NCBI RefSeq assembly: GCF_900142575.1
Contig: NZ_FRBI01000001.1
Coordinates: 187,014 to 251,013, forward strand
DNA from: Actinacidiphila paucisporea
GTDB lineage: Bacteria > Actinomycetota > Actinomycetes > Streptomycetales > Streptomycetaceae
Direction: 5' to 3'
DNA length: 64,000 bases
Position numbers and translations under genes: made by a program. The notes below the pieces were generated by a model. The model worked only from the letters and a program-made list of their open reading frames with translations, made no database searches and was not told the origin of the DNA. Below, piece by piece: positions 63,597-64,000 of this stretch. Position 1 is the stretch's first letter, and the number at the start of each line of letters is the position of its first letter.

Positions 63597-64000
63597 TCAC
63601 ACGCCCAGACGGCGGGCGAGGTCGGAGGTGATGGCGCCGCGCGGGTCGTAGCGGGTTCGCAGCTCGCGGAAGGCGTCGAGGCGCGGATACATCCTGGCGA
63701 GCACGTCCGGGCGCAGCCGGGCGTCCTTGGCCAGGTAGACGCGGCCGCCGGCGGCCGCCACCTCGTCGTCCAGCTCGTCGAGGAAGGCGGCCAGGCCCGG
63801 GAGGGTGGCCGGGATGTCCAGGGCCAGGGTCCAGCCGGGGACCGGGAAGGACAGCCAGCCGGGGTCGGCGTCGCCGAAGCGCTTGAGCACCGCGAGGAAG
63901 GACGGGCAGCGGCGGGAGCCGATGCGCCGCACGATCCGGCGCAGCGCGTCCTCCTCACCGTGGCCGACGACGAACTGGTACTGCACGAAGCCGCCGCGCC
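63597..64000 (-). CDS. dprE1: Decaprenylphosphoryl-ribose oxidase-like FAD protein (C-terminal part)
   Basis: The last 134 residues of a gene that continues past the right edge. Visible segments are GFVQYQFVVGHGEEDALRRI, PGWTLALDIPATLPGLAAFL, GGRVYLAKDARL and MYPRLDAFRELRTRYDPRG, all characteristic of the DprE1 substrate domain. The N-terminal FAD domain is outside the window. The stop lies 22 bases before the dprE2 ATG, so the pair is probably an operon. DprE1 makes the 2-keto intermediate that DprE2 reduces. Confidence 0.87.
   Translation of the reverse strand, partial: RGGFVQYQFVVGHGEEDALRRIVRRIGSRRCPSFLAVLKRFGDADPGWLSFPVPGWTLALDIPATLPGLAAFLDELDDEVAAAGGRVYLAKDARLRPDVLARMYPRLDAFRELRTRYDPRGAITSDLARRLGV

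Overview
The window is very GC-rich DNA (well above 70% G+C by eye) from an actinomycete of the Streptomyces type. The evidence is the strong third-position G/C bias, the rare TTA codons, the sporulation-type cell-wall hydrolases, the eukaryotic-like Ser/Thr kinases and a c-di-AMP riboswitch. From memory, the gene order (glpD end, kinase cluster, guaA, NlpC/P60 genes, pcrA, icmB-like, MoxR cluster, sucCD, purNH, folD, mdh, trpS) follows the core chromosome of Streptomyces coelicolor around SCO4774-SCO4839. No rRNA, certain tRNA, CRISPR array or intact insertion sequence was seen.

Layout. 1-7.7 kb: the glpD end, then four tandem membrane Ser/Thr kinases. The third has lost every catalytic motif and carries a TTA codon. 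8-13.5 kb: an aldehyde dehydrogenase, a GMC oxidoreductase with a ferredoxin-like cysteine cluster, and guaA. 13.7-17.9 kb: DoxX and a PspC membrane protein, divergent from a PspC-fused histidine kinase and its LuxR-type regulator, with 11-bp direct repeats between them. 18-27.2 kb: three secreted NlpC/P60 hydrolases (one riboswitch-controlled, one with a TTA codon), the pcrA/uvrD helicase, an M23 endopeptidase with a Tyr/Gln-rich cytoplasmic tail, and a lipase-like hydrolase. 27.5-32.2 kb: a cobalamin-binding mutase subunit, a four-gene cassette with WXG100-like proteins, then a short atypical stretch with a MazF-like gene. 32.3-33.2 kb: a flavin-dependent oxidoreductase.

33.4-41.5 kb is the most interesting block. 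It holds a YehL-type MoxR system: DUF5691 and SWIM zinc-finger genes on one strand, and MoxR ATPase, DUF5682 and VWA genes on the other. The two arms fire from back-to-back promoters built from a perfect 16-bp inverted repeat that matches the DNA-damage (RecA-NDp/PafBC) promoter motif. The pcrA promoter looks like the same class, so the window appears to contain two DNA-damage-responsive units.

41.8-54.7 kb is central metabolism: sucCD (succinyl-CoA ligase), purN-purH, folD and mdh, interspersed with membrane proteins (PerM-like, RDD, DUF3017) and a sigma-like protein with a C-terminal membrane anchor. purN, purH and folD link one-carbon folate chemistry to purine synthesis; sucCD and mdh are TCA-cycle genes. 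Perfect hairpins 14-23 bp long end sucCD, purNH and mdh. 54.8-64 kb: an LCP cell-wall ligase, a MocR/carboxymuconolactone-decarboxylase pair, a DMT transporter, ornithine aminotransferase, trpS, a 2H phosphoesterase, and dprE2 followed by a truncated dprE1. A GC-rich dispersed repeat fills several intergenic gaps.
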